NCBI GenBank assembly: GCA_023251095.1
Contig: JAHEZL010000011.1
Coordinates: forward strand, 58,601 to 122,600
Reading direction: 5' to 3'
Length of the DNA: 64,000 nucleotides
Source of the DNA: Flavobacteriales bacterium
GTDB lineage: Bacteria; Bacteroidota; Bacteroidia; Flavobacteriales_C; GCA-002722245
Both the position numbers and the translations under genes were made by a program. Of the stretch, positions 37,072-46,921 are shown piece after piece. Position 1 is the stretch's first letter. Every line of letters starts with the position of its first letter. The notes beneath the pieces are model-generated. The model saw nothing but the letters and a program-made list of their open reading frames with translations, had not been told where the DNA came from and searched no databases.

Positions 37072-37105
37072 TAAAAGAACTCCCGAAGTAAAGTTTCGGG
37101 AGTTC
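37072..37105 (-). terminator. Intrinsic terminator of metE (copy B)
   Basis: GAACTCCCGAAG-TAAAG-TTTCGGGAGTTC, one G-U pair, with T's after it on the minus strand, 8 bases from the metE stop. Near copy of the terminator at 35838-35872. Confidence 0.85.
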
Positions 37106-37112
37106 CCCTAAT

Positions 37113-39416
37113 TTAAGAAAGTACTTCCTCTTTCACCAATTGGCGAAGATGTTTTGCGGCAGCAACCATTTCAATCATTGCTTTTTTTGTTTCCGGCCAG
37201 TGGCGCGTTTTCAATCCGCAATCGGGATTTACCCACAATTGTTCCACCGGAATAACGGCTTTTGCTTTGTTGAGTAAATCCACCATTTCTTCTTTGGAAG
37301 GAACACGCGGCGAATGGATGTCATAAACACCCGGACCGATTTCGTTGGGATAATTAAAATCGGCAAAGGCATCCAGTAATTCCATTTGTGAACGCGAACA
37401 TTCAATGGTGATCACATCGGCATCCATATCGGCAATGTTTTGAATGATATCGTTGAATTCCGAATAACACATATGTGTGTGGATTTGTGTTTCATCTTTT
37501 ACTCCCGATGCCGAAATACGGAAGGCTTTCACCGCCCAGTTTAAATAGGCCTGCCAATCGGCTTTGCGCAAAGGCAATCCTTCACGAATGGCAGGTTCAT
37601 CAATTTGAATAACCTTAATTCCGGCTGCTTCTAAATCGCAAACTTCATCACGAATGGCTAGTGCAATCTGAAAAGCGGTTTGGTAACGCGGCTGATCATC
37701 GCGCACAAAAGACCATTGTAAAATAGTCACTGGTCCGGTTAACATTCCTTTCATTAATTTATTGGTCAGGGATTGTGCATATTTACTCCAATACACGGTC
37801 ATTGCTTGTGGACGTGACACATCTCCAAAAACGATGGGGGGTTTCACACAGCGTGAGCCATAACTTTGCACCCATCCGTTTTCTGAAAACACATAGCCTT
37901 TGAGTTGTTCACCGAAATATTCCACCATGTCGTTGCGCTCAAATTCTCCATGTACCAAAACATCAATGCCAATTTCTTCCTGCCAGCGAACAGATTCTTC
38001 TGTTTCCTTTTTCAGTAGAGCATCGTATTCTACAGCGCTTAATTCTCCTTTTTTAAATTTTGCTCTCCAGCTTCTCACTTCTGGTGTTTGTGGGAAAGAA
38101 CCAATAGTGGTCGTTGGAAACAAAGGAAGTTTTAAAGCCGTCACCTGTTTTTGTCTTCTGATGGAAAAAGGATTTTCTCGTTGTGCATCTTTATCAGTAA
38201 TGGAAAAAACACGCTTTTTCACTTCGGGATTATGAATCAAAGATGAAGTGAGGCGGCTTTTCATTACTGATTTGTTTTCTTCGAGAAGATATAGTTTATC
38301 TCCCTTTGCCAAATGATTGAGCGCAACTACTTCATCCAATTTTTGTTTGGCAAAAGCCATCCAGTTTTTAATTTTAGAAGACATTTTGCTTTCACTGTGT
38401 AAATCGCAGGGCGAATGCAACAAAGAGCAAGAAGGCGCTATCATTACTCGATTTTCTCCCAAAGTGGAAATTGCTTTGTAAATGAATTTCAATGATTTTT
38501 CGAAATCATTTTTCCAAACATTTCTTCCATCGATTATTCCTATTGACAAGGAAAGTTTTGTGGGAACTAAAGGAAGAATTTCTTCCAGTTGCTCAGGGCA
38601 TCTTACTAAGTCGATATGTAAGGCGCAAATCGGTAGAGACAAGGCCAATTCAGTATTGTCTTTTAATCCTTCAAAATATGTAGCCACTAACGTTTTAATT
38701 TGTGGAAACTCCTTTTTTATTTCACCATACACATATTGATAAGCTTTTTTGGCTTTAGGTGAAATATCCATTGCCAAAAAAGGTTCATCAAACTGAATCC
38801 ACTCTATATCGAGCGGCTCCAGTTTTCTTAAAATTTCCATATATACAGGAAGAAGATTTTTAATTAAATCCAATCTGTCAAAACCTTCTTCTTTTTCTTT
38901 ACCTAATAACAAGTAGGAAACCGGACCGATAATTACCGGTTTTGTGATAATTCCCAATTGCAGAGCTTCATAATAATCGTCGATGATTTTTGTCGACAAT
39001 AATTTAAACTCTTGGTTTTTGTGAAACTCAGGAACAATGTAATGGTAGTTGGTATCAAACCATTTGGTCATTTCCATTGCAGTGATGTCTAACCCATCTT
39101 TTTGATATCCTCGCGCCATAGCGAAATACAAATCCATTTCAGAATTTTCTTTGTTTAAAGCTACTTCGTGATACCTTTCAGGAATAGCACCAACGGTAAG
39201 TGATAGGTCGAGTACCTGATCGTAAAAAGAAAAATCATTGGAAGGAATCCAGTCGATACCGGCTTCTTTTTGCAGTTCCCAGTTTTTTTTCCGAATGTTT
39301 TTTCCAACTTGTAAAAGGTTTTTGAGTGAGGTTTTGTTTTGCCAGTAATCCTCATTGGCTTTTTTGAGTTCTCTGTGGGCACCAATTCGCGGGTAGCCCA
39401 GATTGTGTGTTTGCAT
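37113..39416 (-). CDS. metE: Cobalamin-independent methionine synthase
   Basis: Transfers a methyl group from 5-methyltetrahydropteroyl-polyglutamate to homocysteine without B12. Full length (767). The N-terminal half begins with [21 protein letters not shown]; the C-terminal catalytic half has the zinc ligands in HTHMCYSEF and NPDCGLKTR, plus the substrate motif [18 protein letters not shown] cobalamin riboswitch lies upstream (39568-39734), so the gene should be off when B12 is plentiful, which implies the cell also has B12-dependent MetH. A terminator follows directly. Confidence 0.97.
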   Translation of the reverse strand: MQTHNLGYPRIGAHRELKKANEDYWQNKTSLKNLLQVGKNIRKKNWELQKEAGIDWIPSNDFSFYDQVLDLSLTVGAIPERYHEVALNKENSEMDLYFAMARGYQKDGLDITAMEMTKWFDTNYHYIVPEFHKNQEFKLLSTKIIDDYYEALQLGIITKPVIIGPVSYLLLGKEKEEGFDRLDLIKNLLPVYMEILRKLEPLDIEWIQFDEPFLAMDISPKAKKAYQYVYGEIKKEFPQIKTLVATYFEGLKDNTELALSLPICALHIDLVRCPEQLEEILPLVPTKLSLSIGIIDGRNVWKNDFEKSLKFIYKAISTLGENRVMIAPSCSLLHSPCDLHSESKMSSKIKNWMAFAKQKLDEVVALNHLAKGDKLYLLEENKSVMKSRLTSSLIHNPEVKKRVFSITDKDAQRENPFSIRRQKQVTALKLPLFPTTTIGSFPQTPEVRSWRAKFKKGELSAVEYDALLKKETEESVRWQEEIGIDVLVHGEFERNDMVEYFGEQLKGYVFSENGWVQSYGSRCVKPPIVFGDVSRPQAMTVYWSKYAQSLTNKLMKGMLTGPVTILQWSFVRDDQPRYQTAFQIALAIRDEVCDLEAAGIKVIQIDEPAIREGLPLRKADWQAYLNWAVKAFRISASGVKDETQIHTHMCYSEFNDIIQNIADMDADVITIECSRSQMELLDAFADFNYPNEIGPGVYDIHSPRVPSKEEMVDLLNKAKAVIPVEQLWVNPDCGLKTRHWPETKKAMIEMVAAAKHLRQLVKEEVLS

Positions 39417-39567
39417 CTTAAAAAAGATTTTAGTTTAACAATGTGTTCTATTGTCAACCTGCAATCACGAATAAATAAAAAGAAAGGACATAAGGTCTCC
39501 GCTCTGTGATTAGAGGGAAAAGGTAGTGCCTGACTCTTGCTTCATTTCGCGAAAGCATTGTCAATTT

Positions 39568-39734
39568 ATTTGAGGCAAGTCTCCTGACTTGTAACCCTTT
39601 TGTCATCCTTCTCATTCCGACAAATCGGAATAATGGATATTCTTAACAAAGGTTTTAGCGTTACTTACAGTTGCGCGACAGTCCGTGATTTACACACGGT
39701 TCCTTATTAATTCCCGTTAAGGGAAACCTAAAAT
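39568..39734 (-). promoter_or_regulatory. Cobalamin riboswitch upstream of metE
   Basis: On the minus strand the order is typical of the class: P1 ATTTTAGG (39727-39734) pairing with CCTCAAAT (39568-39575), GGGAA near 39721, a CCGTGTGTAAATCACGG hairpin, GACTGTCGCGCAACTGT, then CAAGTCAGGAGACTTGCC before P1 closes. It sits about 150 bases upstream of metE. The expression platform is not obvious; no clear intrinsic terminator follows P1, so control may be at translation. Confidence 0.92.
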
Positions 39735-40074
39735 AGCATTGATGGTTATAAAAAGAACTTATCGGGACGAAGATATAAAAAGGACATTATAAATGATAGA
39801 TATAATTTGTGTTTTCGGATTATCGTTAAGAGCGGACATTTTTCAAGGCTTAATTGATATTTTCCTTAAAATCATTTGACATTATCATTAAACACCTATA
39901 AACAGGAGATCTAAGCCATACTGACTTAGCCCTGACATACCTCCTTTTTTCATTAATAAGCCCTGACAATAACTCGTCATTCCCATTTGATCGAAGTATA
40001 AAGTTGTTTTAGCTAATACCTTTATGAAGGAGCCCCAACTCTAAATTAACTAGTAACAACTTAAAAAAACAACG
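39735..40074. other. Intergenic region between the metE riboswitch and the GH5 gene
   Basis: No gene seen. It must hold the divergent promoters of metE and GH5, but I find no exact TTG/TAnnTTTG pair. A weak nested hairpin (AGGAG/CTCCT at 39904-39945 around CTAAG/CTTAG) followed by T6 on the plus strand could terminate a small RNA or attenuate GH5. Confidence 0.4.
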
Positions 40075-41346
40075 ATGAAAAAAATCATTACCCCCTTTTT
40101 TATTTGCCTTTTTTCGGCATTTACAATGAACGCACAAACTGCCCTTAACTACGGTGTGAATTTAGCCGGAGCTGAATTTGGCGATGTTTTCCCCGGCGTT
40201 TACGATACAGATTATACTTATCCCAGCAATTCGGTGTTAGATTACTATAGCGGCAAGGGGTTGAAATTAATCCGTCTACCAATAAAATGGGAAAGAATTC
40301 AGCCCACCATGAACACAGCATTAAACGCTACTGAATTAAACCGAATCACTGCTGTTGTGGATTATGCCAAAACAAAAGGGATGCAGGTGATTGTGGATAT
40401 GCACAACTATTGCAGAAGAAGTATTAACGGCACCGAAAAAATTATTGGCGCAAATGGTTTGCCTACTGCCAATATTAAAGATTGCTGGACGAGATTGGCC
40501 ACCGCCTTAAAAACCAAAACCAATATTTTTGCTTATGATATCATGAATGAGCCGCACGATATGCCGCAAGCTAATTCATGGTTTACCATTGCTCAGCAAA
40601 TCATCACAGGAATCAGAACCACCGATTTAACAACTACTATTATTGTAAGCGGTGACGACTGGAGTTCGGGAGAAAGATGGCTGCAATCCAGCGACAATCT
40701 TAAAGGTTTGGTGGATGCTTCCAACAAACTTATTTTTCAGGCTCACATTTATTTTGATGCCGATGCATCGGGTACTTATGCTGGTACTTATGATCAAGAA
40801 GCCGCTTATCCTAATGTAGGAGTTGATCGTGCTACGCCTTTTATCACTTGGTTAAATACTAATGGTTTGAAAGGTTTTGTAGGTGAATATGGTATTCCCG
40901 GTGATGATGCTCGCTGGAACGTGGCGCTAACAAATTTGCTTAGCTATCTCACAAGCAATTGTGTGAACGGTACTTATTGGGCTGGTGGAGAATGGTGGGA
41001 CACATATAACTTATCCATTGAACCATTGAATGGAGTGGATAAACCGCAAATGGCTACGGTAAAAAGTTTCCTTTCTATTCCATTGGGAAACTGTCCGCTG
41101 CTGACTTCAAGCACTGAAATTCAAAATGAAGCTAAAGCCTTAAATGTTTATCCTAATCCGGCGAGCGATCAATTAATCATCGAAGGATTGAAATTAAATG
41201 ACCGTATTCAGATTGTGAATGTACAAGGACAAGTTGTGAAAGACTTTATTTATAACAGTACTGTTTTTAGTATTTCTGATTTGAACAGCGGAATTTATTT
41301 TATTTCTGTAAATGCCCTTCAAAATACAAGGTTCGTTAAAGAATAA
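40075..41346 (+). CDS. Secreted GH5 cellulase with T9SS domain
   Basis: A 423-residue endoglucanase-like enzyme: signal peptide (FFICLFSAFTMNAQ), then a GH5 (beta/alpha)8 barrel opening with GVNLAGAEFG. It has IRLPIKWERIQP, VDMHNYCRR, acid/base Glu159 in IMNEPHD and nucleophile Glu271 in FVGEYGIP, which fits GH5 subfamily 1-type cellulases. The C-terminal 75 residues form a T9SS type A sorting domain (LNVYPNPASDQLII). Its stop overlaps the start of the next gene (TAATG). Confidence 0.92.
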   Translation: MKKIITPFFICLFSAFTMNAQTALNYGVNLAGAEFGDVFPGVYDTDYTYPSNSVLDYYSGKGLKLIRLPIKWERIQPTMNTALNATELNRITAVVDYAKTKGMQVIVDMHNYCRRSINGTEKIIGANGLPTANIKDCWTRLATALKTKTNIFAYDIMNEPHDMPQANSWFTIAQQIITGIRTTDLTTTIIVSGDDWSSGERWLQSSDNLKGLVDASNKLIFQAHIYFDADASGTYAGTYDQEAAYPNVGVDRATPFITWLNTNGLKGFVGEYGIPGDDARWNVALTNLLSYLTSNCVNGTYWAGGEWWDTYNLSIEPLNGVDKPQMATVKSFLSIPLGNCPLLTSSTEIQNEAKALNVYPNPASDQLIIEGLKLNDRIQIVNVQGQVVKDFIYNSTVFSISDLNSGIYFISVNALQNTRFVKE

Positions 41347-42896
41347 TGGAAGCAGAAGATAAATTATATGAACTAATTCACACTCTCGACAAATCGGAAA
41401 AAGGATTTGTAAAGAAGCTGGCAACATTGTATTCTAAAGAAGAAGCCAATGGTGCCCGCCTCTTTGATATTTACAATAGTGTTAAGGAATACGACAAGAA
41501 AAAAATTGATCAGCTGGTGCAAAAAGAAAAATTTGCCAACCGCATAGCTGTTACGAAGCATTATTTGTATGAGTTGATTTTAAAGGGACTCAAGAGCTAT
41601 TACGGTGAAAAAAAAGATCTCTATATTTTAAAAACACAAATTCAATATGCCGAAATTTTAAAAGACAAAGGTTTGTACAAACAAGCTTTTACGATTGTGA
41701 AAAAAGCGAAGAAAATTGGCTTGCACAATGAAATTTATTTCCCCTTGATTGAATTGATTTCAATAGAGCGGGCTATGTTCAGGGTGTATGATGCCAATCC
41801 GAATGAGCTGGAAATGTTGGCTAAACTGAGTGTTGAAGAGGAAAAACAATACAAATATCTGATAGAAGGAATTTTGTTTTTTGAGAAAACTTGTTTTCAG
41901 GTGACCAAATTTGCTCATGATATGGGGCGCGAAGAAAGGTCGGCCATCATTATCAAATTGGATGAAATACTGAACTCAGATGAATATCAGAATTATCTTT
42001 ATCTGTCGAGTAAAAAAATAAAGTTGCTCCATCAGAATGTAGTGGTGTTCAATCATTTTATCCGACAAGAAGAAATTGAATTTGGACGAGAAGGAGAAAT
42101 TTTGCTAAGAATGGCTTTGGACAAAAATCAAAGCCATCCTTTCAATCTCCGATGGATCATACAGTTCGTAAATAACCTTGCTGTTGCTGCGGCACAGTTT
42201 CATAATCTGGAATTGTTTGTAAAATGCATTGAGGGTATTGAGGCTTTGAAAAAAGAAATTGATGACAGTCGGGATTTTATATATCAGTTGGCAGAAACCT
42301 GCTTGATAAATTTAAACTGCATTTACTTTTTTCTCTCTGGTGATTTTAAAGCAGGATTAAAAGACAGTGAGCTTCATTTGGAAAAAGAAACGCTGAACAT
42401 CAATGCTATTACCGATTCTTTGGCAAGTACTTATTTGAATAAAAGTATTTTTCATTTTTTGCTGGGAGAAAATCATGATGCGATAAAAGCACTCAATGCA
42501 ATTGAATTGTATACCGAACAACACACCACGCCTTATGTGGATTCGGAATGTTATGTCATTAAAATTTTGTCGCACATAGAATTGGGAAACACTGAAATAG
42601 CCTTGTATTTAGCCAAGTTGTACAAAACACTGTTGGAAAAAGAATCTCTTGCATTTCAGCAAAGAAAAATATTAGTAGATACCATTATAGAAAATCCGTG
42701 GGCTGAAAAAAATACGATTGCAGAAAAAATATTTCAGCGCATTAAAGAAAAAAATATTTCTGCTGATACTTGCTTCGGCGAAATACTCATTGATGTTTCA
42801 TTATGGTGTATTTGTGCCATCGACAAAAAATCTTTCACCAAAGAATACCAATCCATATCCTCTAAAAAAACAATTTATTCGTTGATCGAAGCATAA
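41346..42896 (+). CDS. TPR-like alpha-helical cytoplasmic protein
   Basis: A 516-residue protein without a signal peptide, predicted all-helical. The opening YELIHTLDKSEKGFVKKLAT resembles a Bacteroidota family that starts with a KSEKR-type motif followed by TPR-like helical repeats (for example KDKGLYKQAFTIVKKAKKIG and LLGENHDAIKALNAIELY). Probably a scaffold or regulatory protein. It overlaps the GH5 stop by one base, so it is translationally coupled to a secreted cellulase, which is odd for a cytoplasmic protein. Confidence 0.7.
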   Translation: MEAEDKLYELIHTLDKSEKGFVKKLATLYSKEEANGARLFDIYNSVKEYDKKKIDQLVQKEKFANRIAVTKHYLYELILKGLKSYYGEKKDLYILKTQIQYAEILKDKGLYKQAFTIVKKAKKIGLHNEIYFPLIELISIERAMFRVYDANPNELEMLAKLSVEEEKQYKYLIEGILFFEKTCFQVTKFAHDMGREERSAIIIKLDEILNSDEYQNYLYLSSKKIKLLHQNVVVFNHFIRQEEIEFGREGEILLRMALDKNQSHPFNLRWIIQFVNNLAVAAAQFHNLELFVKCIEGIEALKKEIDDSRDFIYQLAETCLINLNCIYFFLSGDFKAGLKDSELHLEKETLNINAITDSLASTYLNKSIFHFLLGENHDAIKALNAIELYTEQHTTPYVDSECYVIKILSHIELGNTEIALYLAKLYKTLLEKESLAFQQRKILVDTIIENPWAEKNTIAEKIFQRIKEKNISADTCFGEILIDVSLWCICAIDKKSFTKEYQSISSKKTIYSLIEA

Positions 42897-43019
42897 TAAT
42901 TTTGTTTCACAAGTTATTGATTATCAACGATTATATTTCTTTTTACTCCTGTTTTCAACGTAAACATTTCCTAACGTAACCTTTCCTTTTTCTTGCCTTG
43001 GTTCTAATTTACCACTGCA

Positions 43020-45386
43020 ATGAATAAAAAATTACTACTAATTTATTTTCTGCTTTTTCTTATGTGCAATTCTTTTGCGTCGGGAAATGCAAACATTTCG
43101 CTTACCAATGCAACGGCCAATGGATCGTGGTCATTCGCTTCTTCGGTTTACACTTTTACACCCAGTGCCAATAGTTCAACGATCAATACCGCTGATATAC
43201 AAAATTGTTTTTTGGGAAGCGGAACATTGGGTGGATCAGGATTGGCATCAGCCGCAACCAACGGAGCAGCAAGTGTTACCATAGTTACAGCTTGCAGCGG
43301 TGCAGGCACGCAAAGCGGGAATATCACTATGGCGCAAGGGATCACTGCCGCAACCACAACCAGTACTCAATTTACGTTTACAATTACAGCAGCCGGATCT
43401 ATAACAACCGCATGGGCAATTAATTTAACTCCTGCTTCTAATGCAGCAACAGGCTATCCCGGAAGCAATATAAATTTTAGCGGAACAACAGGAGTATCGG
43501 TGACAGCCATTATTACTACGGACGGGGGAGCTTCTTCAGGAACTTCAACGGGAGGAAAAGCAGGAGATATTACTTTAACTTCTTCGGGAGGAACGGTATC
43601 CAACACATGGAATTATTATGCGAGAGGCGCTGCGGGCGGCACGGGTGGTGGCGCTGTCGCTCATGGTGGTGCAGGAGGTAACATTACCTTATCGGGGACA
43701 AGCATAACTTTTGGCAATGCTGTTATTGATAACTCAGGAGGTGCAGCAGCGGGTACAGCTAGCGGAGGAGCCGGAGGAGCAATCACTGCTACGGCAACCA
43801 GCGGTTCTATTACTACAGCAAATACCATTGCTACTATGGGTGGTGTTGGAGGTTCGGGGAATGGTTCTCCGGGTAATGGCGGTACTGGAGGAGTAATCAC
43901 ATTTACGGCAGCCACTAGTGTTTCTGTTGGTAATAGTTATTTGAAAACAGTGGGCGGTGCAGGCGCCGGAAATGGCAATGGAGGAGCAGGAGGAAATATA
44001 AGTATTACTGCTTCAGGAGGAGCGATCACAACTCTAAATATGATATTGGCTGATGCCGGAAATTCAGGTTCCGGAACTACCAACCAAAGTGGAGGAAATG
44101 GAGGAGCCATCAATTTAAATGCTAGCACATCTATATCAATTGGTATGGGTGCAACTCTTTCCACCACAGGAGGAACAAGCAGAGGAACCGGTACTTCAAC
44201 AGGAGGTAATGTAACATTGACCGCACCAAGCGGAATCACTTTAACTGCAAACATTACGATGACAGCGACTACCACGGGAGGAGATTTATCTATCAATGAC
44301 GGGAATACCACAGTTACCAGCAGTGGCGCAAATGACGGACAAGTGGCGGGTTATGTAATCAGCGGTCGCAATCTTACAAAAACAGGTTCCGGAACTTTTC
44401 AATTGAAAGGAACAAATACTTATACGGGTTTAAGTACTATCACTACAGGTATTTTGCAATTGGGAGCCAATAATGTTTTGGCAGATGCAAGTACAATTAA
44501 TTTTAACGGAGGAACTTTAAACGCATATTATACTGAAACCGTAGGAGCCATAACATTGAGTGAATATTCGGGATTAAATTTAGGAACAGGCAATCACACT
44601 TTTACTGCTGCTGCGAGCAATGGCGTAACATGGACATGGAATAAAACATTGAGAGTGTCTGATTGGCTGGGAGGTTATAACAGCACAGCGGCCGGTGGAT
44701 CAGATCCGAAATTTGTAACGGGATCAAGTGCTGAACTGGATGCGTCACATTTAGGAAAAATTTATTTTTATCGGGCATCTAATTCAACCAATTACACGGC
44801 CATTCAATTAGCATCAGGTGAAATTGTGCCAACAAGTACTTTACCTGTTGAATTAATTTCTTTTTCCGCCCACATAGAAAATAAAAAGGTAGAATTAAAC
44901 TGGAAAACCGCTTCCGAAATAAATAGTGACTATTTTGAAATTTTTCGGTCAGCGGATGGAATTAACTTTGAAAGCGTCGGAAAAATAAGTGCTGCGGGTA
45001 ATAGCAATAAAATTATTTCTTATGCATTTTTAGATGAAGCTCCATTGAAAGGAACTTCTTACTATAAATTGGTAGAATATGATTTTGATGGTAAGCAACA
45101 GGAATCACAACTTGAAGCAATTAATTTTAATGCATTACCCGTGATTCAACTCTATCCTAATCCTTCAAATGAATTTTCAGCACTTTATTTTGAAAGAGAA
45201 AGTTTGGACGCTTATAGTTTGTCTATTACTGATATTACCGGGAAGAATGTTTTTTCTGCTTCAACGCCCCGTTTGAATGCAGGAAATAAATTTATTCTTC
45301 CCGATGAAATTCCCAATGGAGTATATATAGTAACTCTACTTTCTAAAGAGGAAATTATTTCTTCTCTGCGGTGGGTAAAACAATAA
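43020..45386 (+). CDS. Glycine/threonine-rich adhesin-like protein with autotransporter-type repeats and T9SS domain
   Basis: A 788-residue secreted protein. After the signal peptide (residues 1-20) comes about 400 residues rich in Gly, Ser, Thr and Ala with repeated GGAGG(A/N)IT units, likely a beta-solenoid. One passenger-associated-transport (autotransporter-associated beta strand) repeat follows: LTKTGSGTFQLKGTNTYTG to GILQLGANNVL. Then a fibronectin-like region (LPVELISFSAHIENKKVELNW) and a T9SS type A sorting domain (IQLYPNPSNEFSALYF). It is probably a surface adhesin or matrix protein. The GH18 gene starts 15 bases downstream. Confidence 0.8.
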   Translation: MNKKLLLIYFLLFLMCNSFASGNANISLTNATANGSWSFASSVYTFTPSANSSTINTADIQNCFLGSGTLGGSGLASAATNGAASVTIVTACSGAGTQSGNITMAQGITAATTTSTQFTFTITAAGSITTAWAINLTPASNAATGYPGSNINFSGTTGVSVTAIITTDGGASSGTSTGGKAGDITLTSSGGTVSNTWNYYARGAAGGTGGGAVAHGGAGGNITLSGTSITFGNAVIDNSGGAAAGTASGGAGGAITATATSGSITTANTIATMGGVGGSGNGSPGNGGTGGVITFTAATSVSVGNSYLKTVGGAGAGNGNGGAGGNISITASGGAITTLNMILADAGNSGSGTTNQSGGNGGAINLNASTSISIGMGATLSTTGGTSRGTGTSTGGNVTLTAPSGITLTANITMTATTTGGDLSINDGNTTVTSSGANDGQVAGYVISGRNLTKTGSGTFQLKGTNTYTGLSTITTGILQLGANNVLADASTINFNGGTLNAYYTETVGAITLSEYSGLNLGTGNHTFTAAASNGVTWTWNKTLRVSDWLGGYNSTAAGGSDPKFVTGSSAELDASHLGKIYFYRASNSTNYTAIQLASGEIVPTSTLPVELISFSAHIENKKVELNWKTASEINSDYFEIFRSADGINFESVGKISAAGNSNKIISYAFLDEAPLKGTSYYKLVEYDFDGKQQESQLEAINFNALPVIQLYPNPSNEFSALYFERESLDAYSLSITDITGKNVFSASTPRLNAGNKFILPDEIPNGVYIVTLLSKEEIISSLRWVKQ

Positions 45387-45401
45387 TCAAAACTAAACCT
45401 T

Positions 45402-46742
45402 ATGAAAAACAAAATTTATTCTTTGCTAACAATATCTGTCCTGAGTTTTTTTACTGCCAATGCACAATTGCCGAATCCTGTTTTGGTAGGCTATTACGAA
45501 ACTTGGAATAATTTTAAACTCTCTCAGGTCAATTTTAATTACAATGTCATTGACGTTGCTTTTGCAAAGCCTTCGTTTGGCACAACCAGTAATATGGTTT
45601 TTTCTTCGCCATCGGGTTACAGCGGAACAATAGCTCAGCAAAAAATTGATTTCATAGCGGATATCGATGCGTTGCATGCGCAGGGGAAAATAGTGTTGCT
45701 CAGTATCGGTGGAGCGAATGATCCGATTTTTCTTGCGAATAGTACTGATAAAACAACTTTCATTTCTTCCATCTTGCAAATATTTTCAAGTTATAGTTAC
45801 AAGTTTGACGGATTAGATCTCGATTTGGAAACCACTTCTTTGAATTTTGGAGCGTGGACAATGAGCGCACCTGCTGTTGGACAAACCAATATGGTTACTG
45901 CAATACAAAGCATTATGAGTTCTTTCCAAACTCAAACAGGAAAAAAAATGATTTTGACTATGGCACCGGAGTGTGTTTATGTGCAAGGTGGACTTTCAAA
46001 CTGGCAGACAAATAACGTTAATGGAGGAGCCTATCTTCCTATAATTAATGGTTTGAGAAATGAACTGGATTTGTTGCATTGCCAACTCTACAATGCTGGA
46101 GGGGTAAATGGTGGAATGTTTGCCAGTAACGGACAGGTTTATTATGACACAAGTCCAAATTTTATTACAGCCATGACTGAAACAGTGATTAAAGGGTTTA
46201 CCCTAGTTGCCGGAAAAGGAACTTTTACAGGGGTCCCTGCAAATAAAATTGCCATTGGTTTACCTGCTAATTCCTGCACTGCTGCTGGAACAGGATATGT
46301 TATTCCTGCCGATGTATGCCTTGCTGCAAAATATTTAAAAGGGGATATTTCAAAACCTGCGGGATGGACTTACACCCGAACCGCTACCTATCCTGATCTA
46401 AGAGGATTAATGACTTGGTCGATTAATGAGGATAATAAAACCTGTAATGGAGCGTGGTCTTTTGCCAATAATTTTTCTTGTGCATTTACTGTTTCTACAG
46501 GAACGGAATCTTTGGATGAAGTTGTTAAAAATAAGATTTATCCCAATCCAAGCACCAACAATTTTACTTTACAAACAGCGGCATTCAGTAATATTAAAGT
46601 GTATGATGTGTCAGGAAAAATGATAGAAGAAATTTCTTCGTCGGGAAATATTTCTTTTGGAGATCATTGGAACAGCGGGATTTATTTTGTGAAAATAATA
46701 TCCAATGAAGGGGAAGCTAATTTTAAAATAATAAAATATTAA
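45402..46742 (+). CDS. Secreted GH18 chitinase with T9SS domain
   Basis: A 446-residue protein: signal peptide (to about residue 21), GH18 barrel with VLVGYYETWNNF, LLSIGG, the catalytic motif FDGLDLDLE (Asp136, Asp139, Asp141 and proton donor Glu143), and LMTWSINED near the end of the barrel. It should hydrolyse chitin or related beta-1,4-GlcNAc polymers outside the cell. The C-terminus (NKIYPNPSTNNFTL, SGIYFVKI) is a T9SS type A sorting domain. A terminator follows. Confidence 0.93.
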   Translation: MKNKIYSLLTISVLSFFTANAQLPNPVLVGYYETWNNFKLSQVNFNYNVIDVAFAKPSFGTTSNMVFSSPSGYSGTIAQQKIDFIADIDALHAQGKIVLLSIGGANDPIFLANSTDKTTFISSILQIFSSYSYKFDGLDLDLETTSLNFGAWTMSAPAVGQTNMVTAIQSIMSSFQTQTGKKMILTMAPECVYVQGGLSNWQTNNVNGGAYLPIINGLRNELDLLHCQLYNAGGVNGGMFASNGQVYYDTSPNFITAMTETVIKGFTLVAGKGTFTGVPANKIAIGLPANSCTAAGTGYVIPADVCLAAKYLKGDISKPAGWTYTRTATYPDLRGLMTWSINEDNKTCNGAWSFANNFSCAFTVSTGTESLDEVVKNKIYPNPSTNNFTLQTAAFSNIKVYDVSGKMIEEISSSGNISFGDHWNSGIYFVKIISNEGEANFKIIKY

Positions 46743-46775
46743 GAAGTTCTGTCTTACAACTTGAACCAGTGAAGA

Positions 46776-46807
46776 AAGGCTTCCCAATTTTTCGGGAGGC
46801 TTTTTTT
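46776..46807 (+). terminator. Intrinsic terminator after the chitinase gene
   Basis: AAGGCTTCCC-aatttttc-GGGAGGCTTT, a 10-bp stem with two G-U pairs, followed by a T run. Confidence 0.85.
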
Positions 46808-46921
46808 ACACCCTCCTCCTTCCTGCTAAATAAAATTATTTTCAATGGCTATTACGCAGAATGAATAATAGTTTTTGTTCAAAAGAGAATTGACTTACCT
46901 TACCGACATATTTTATCTCTT

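Noticed and set aside
39161..39457. 98-codon minus ORF overlapping the metE start
   Set aside because: It lies out of frame over the well-conserved metE N-terminus and starts in the riboswitch-to-metE leader.
43500..44200. Repeated short units that might suggest a CRISPR-like or minisatellite array
   Set aside because: The repeats are degenerate, in frame and protein-coding (Gly-rich solenoid); there are no uniform spacers anywhere in the window.
43661..44311. Pro/Val/Ala-rich minus-strand ORFs opposite the glycine-rich adhesin
   Set aside because: They are the antisense of GGA/GGT-rich repeats; the PPAPP-type composition is a by-product.
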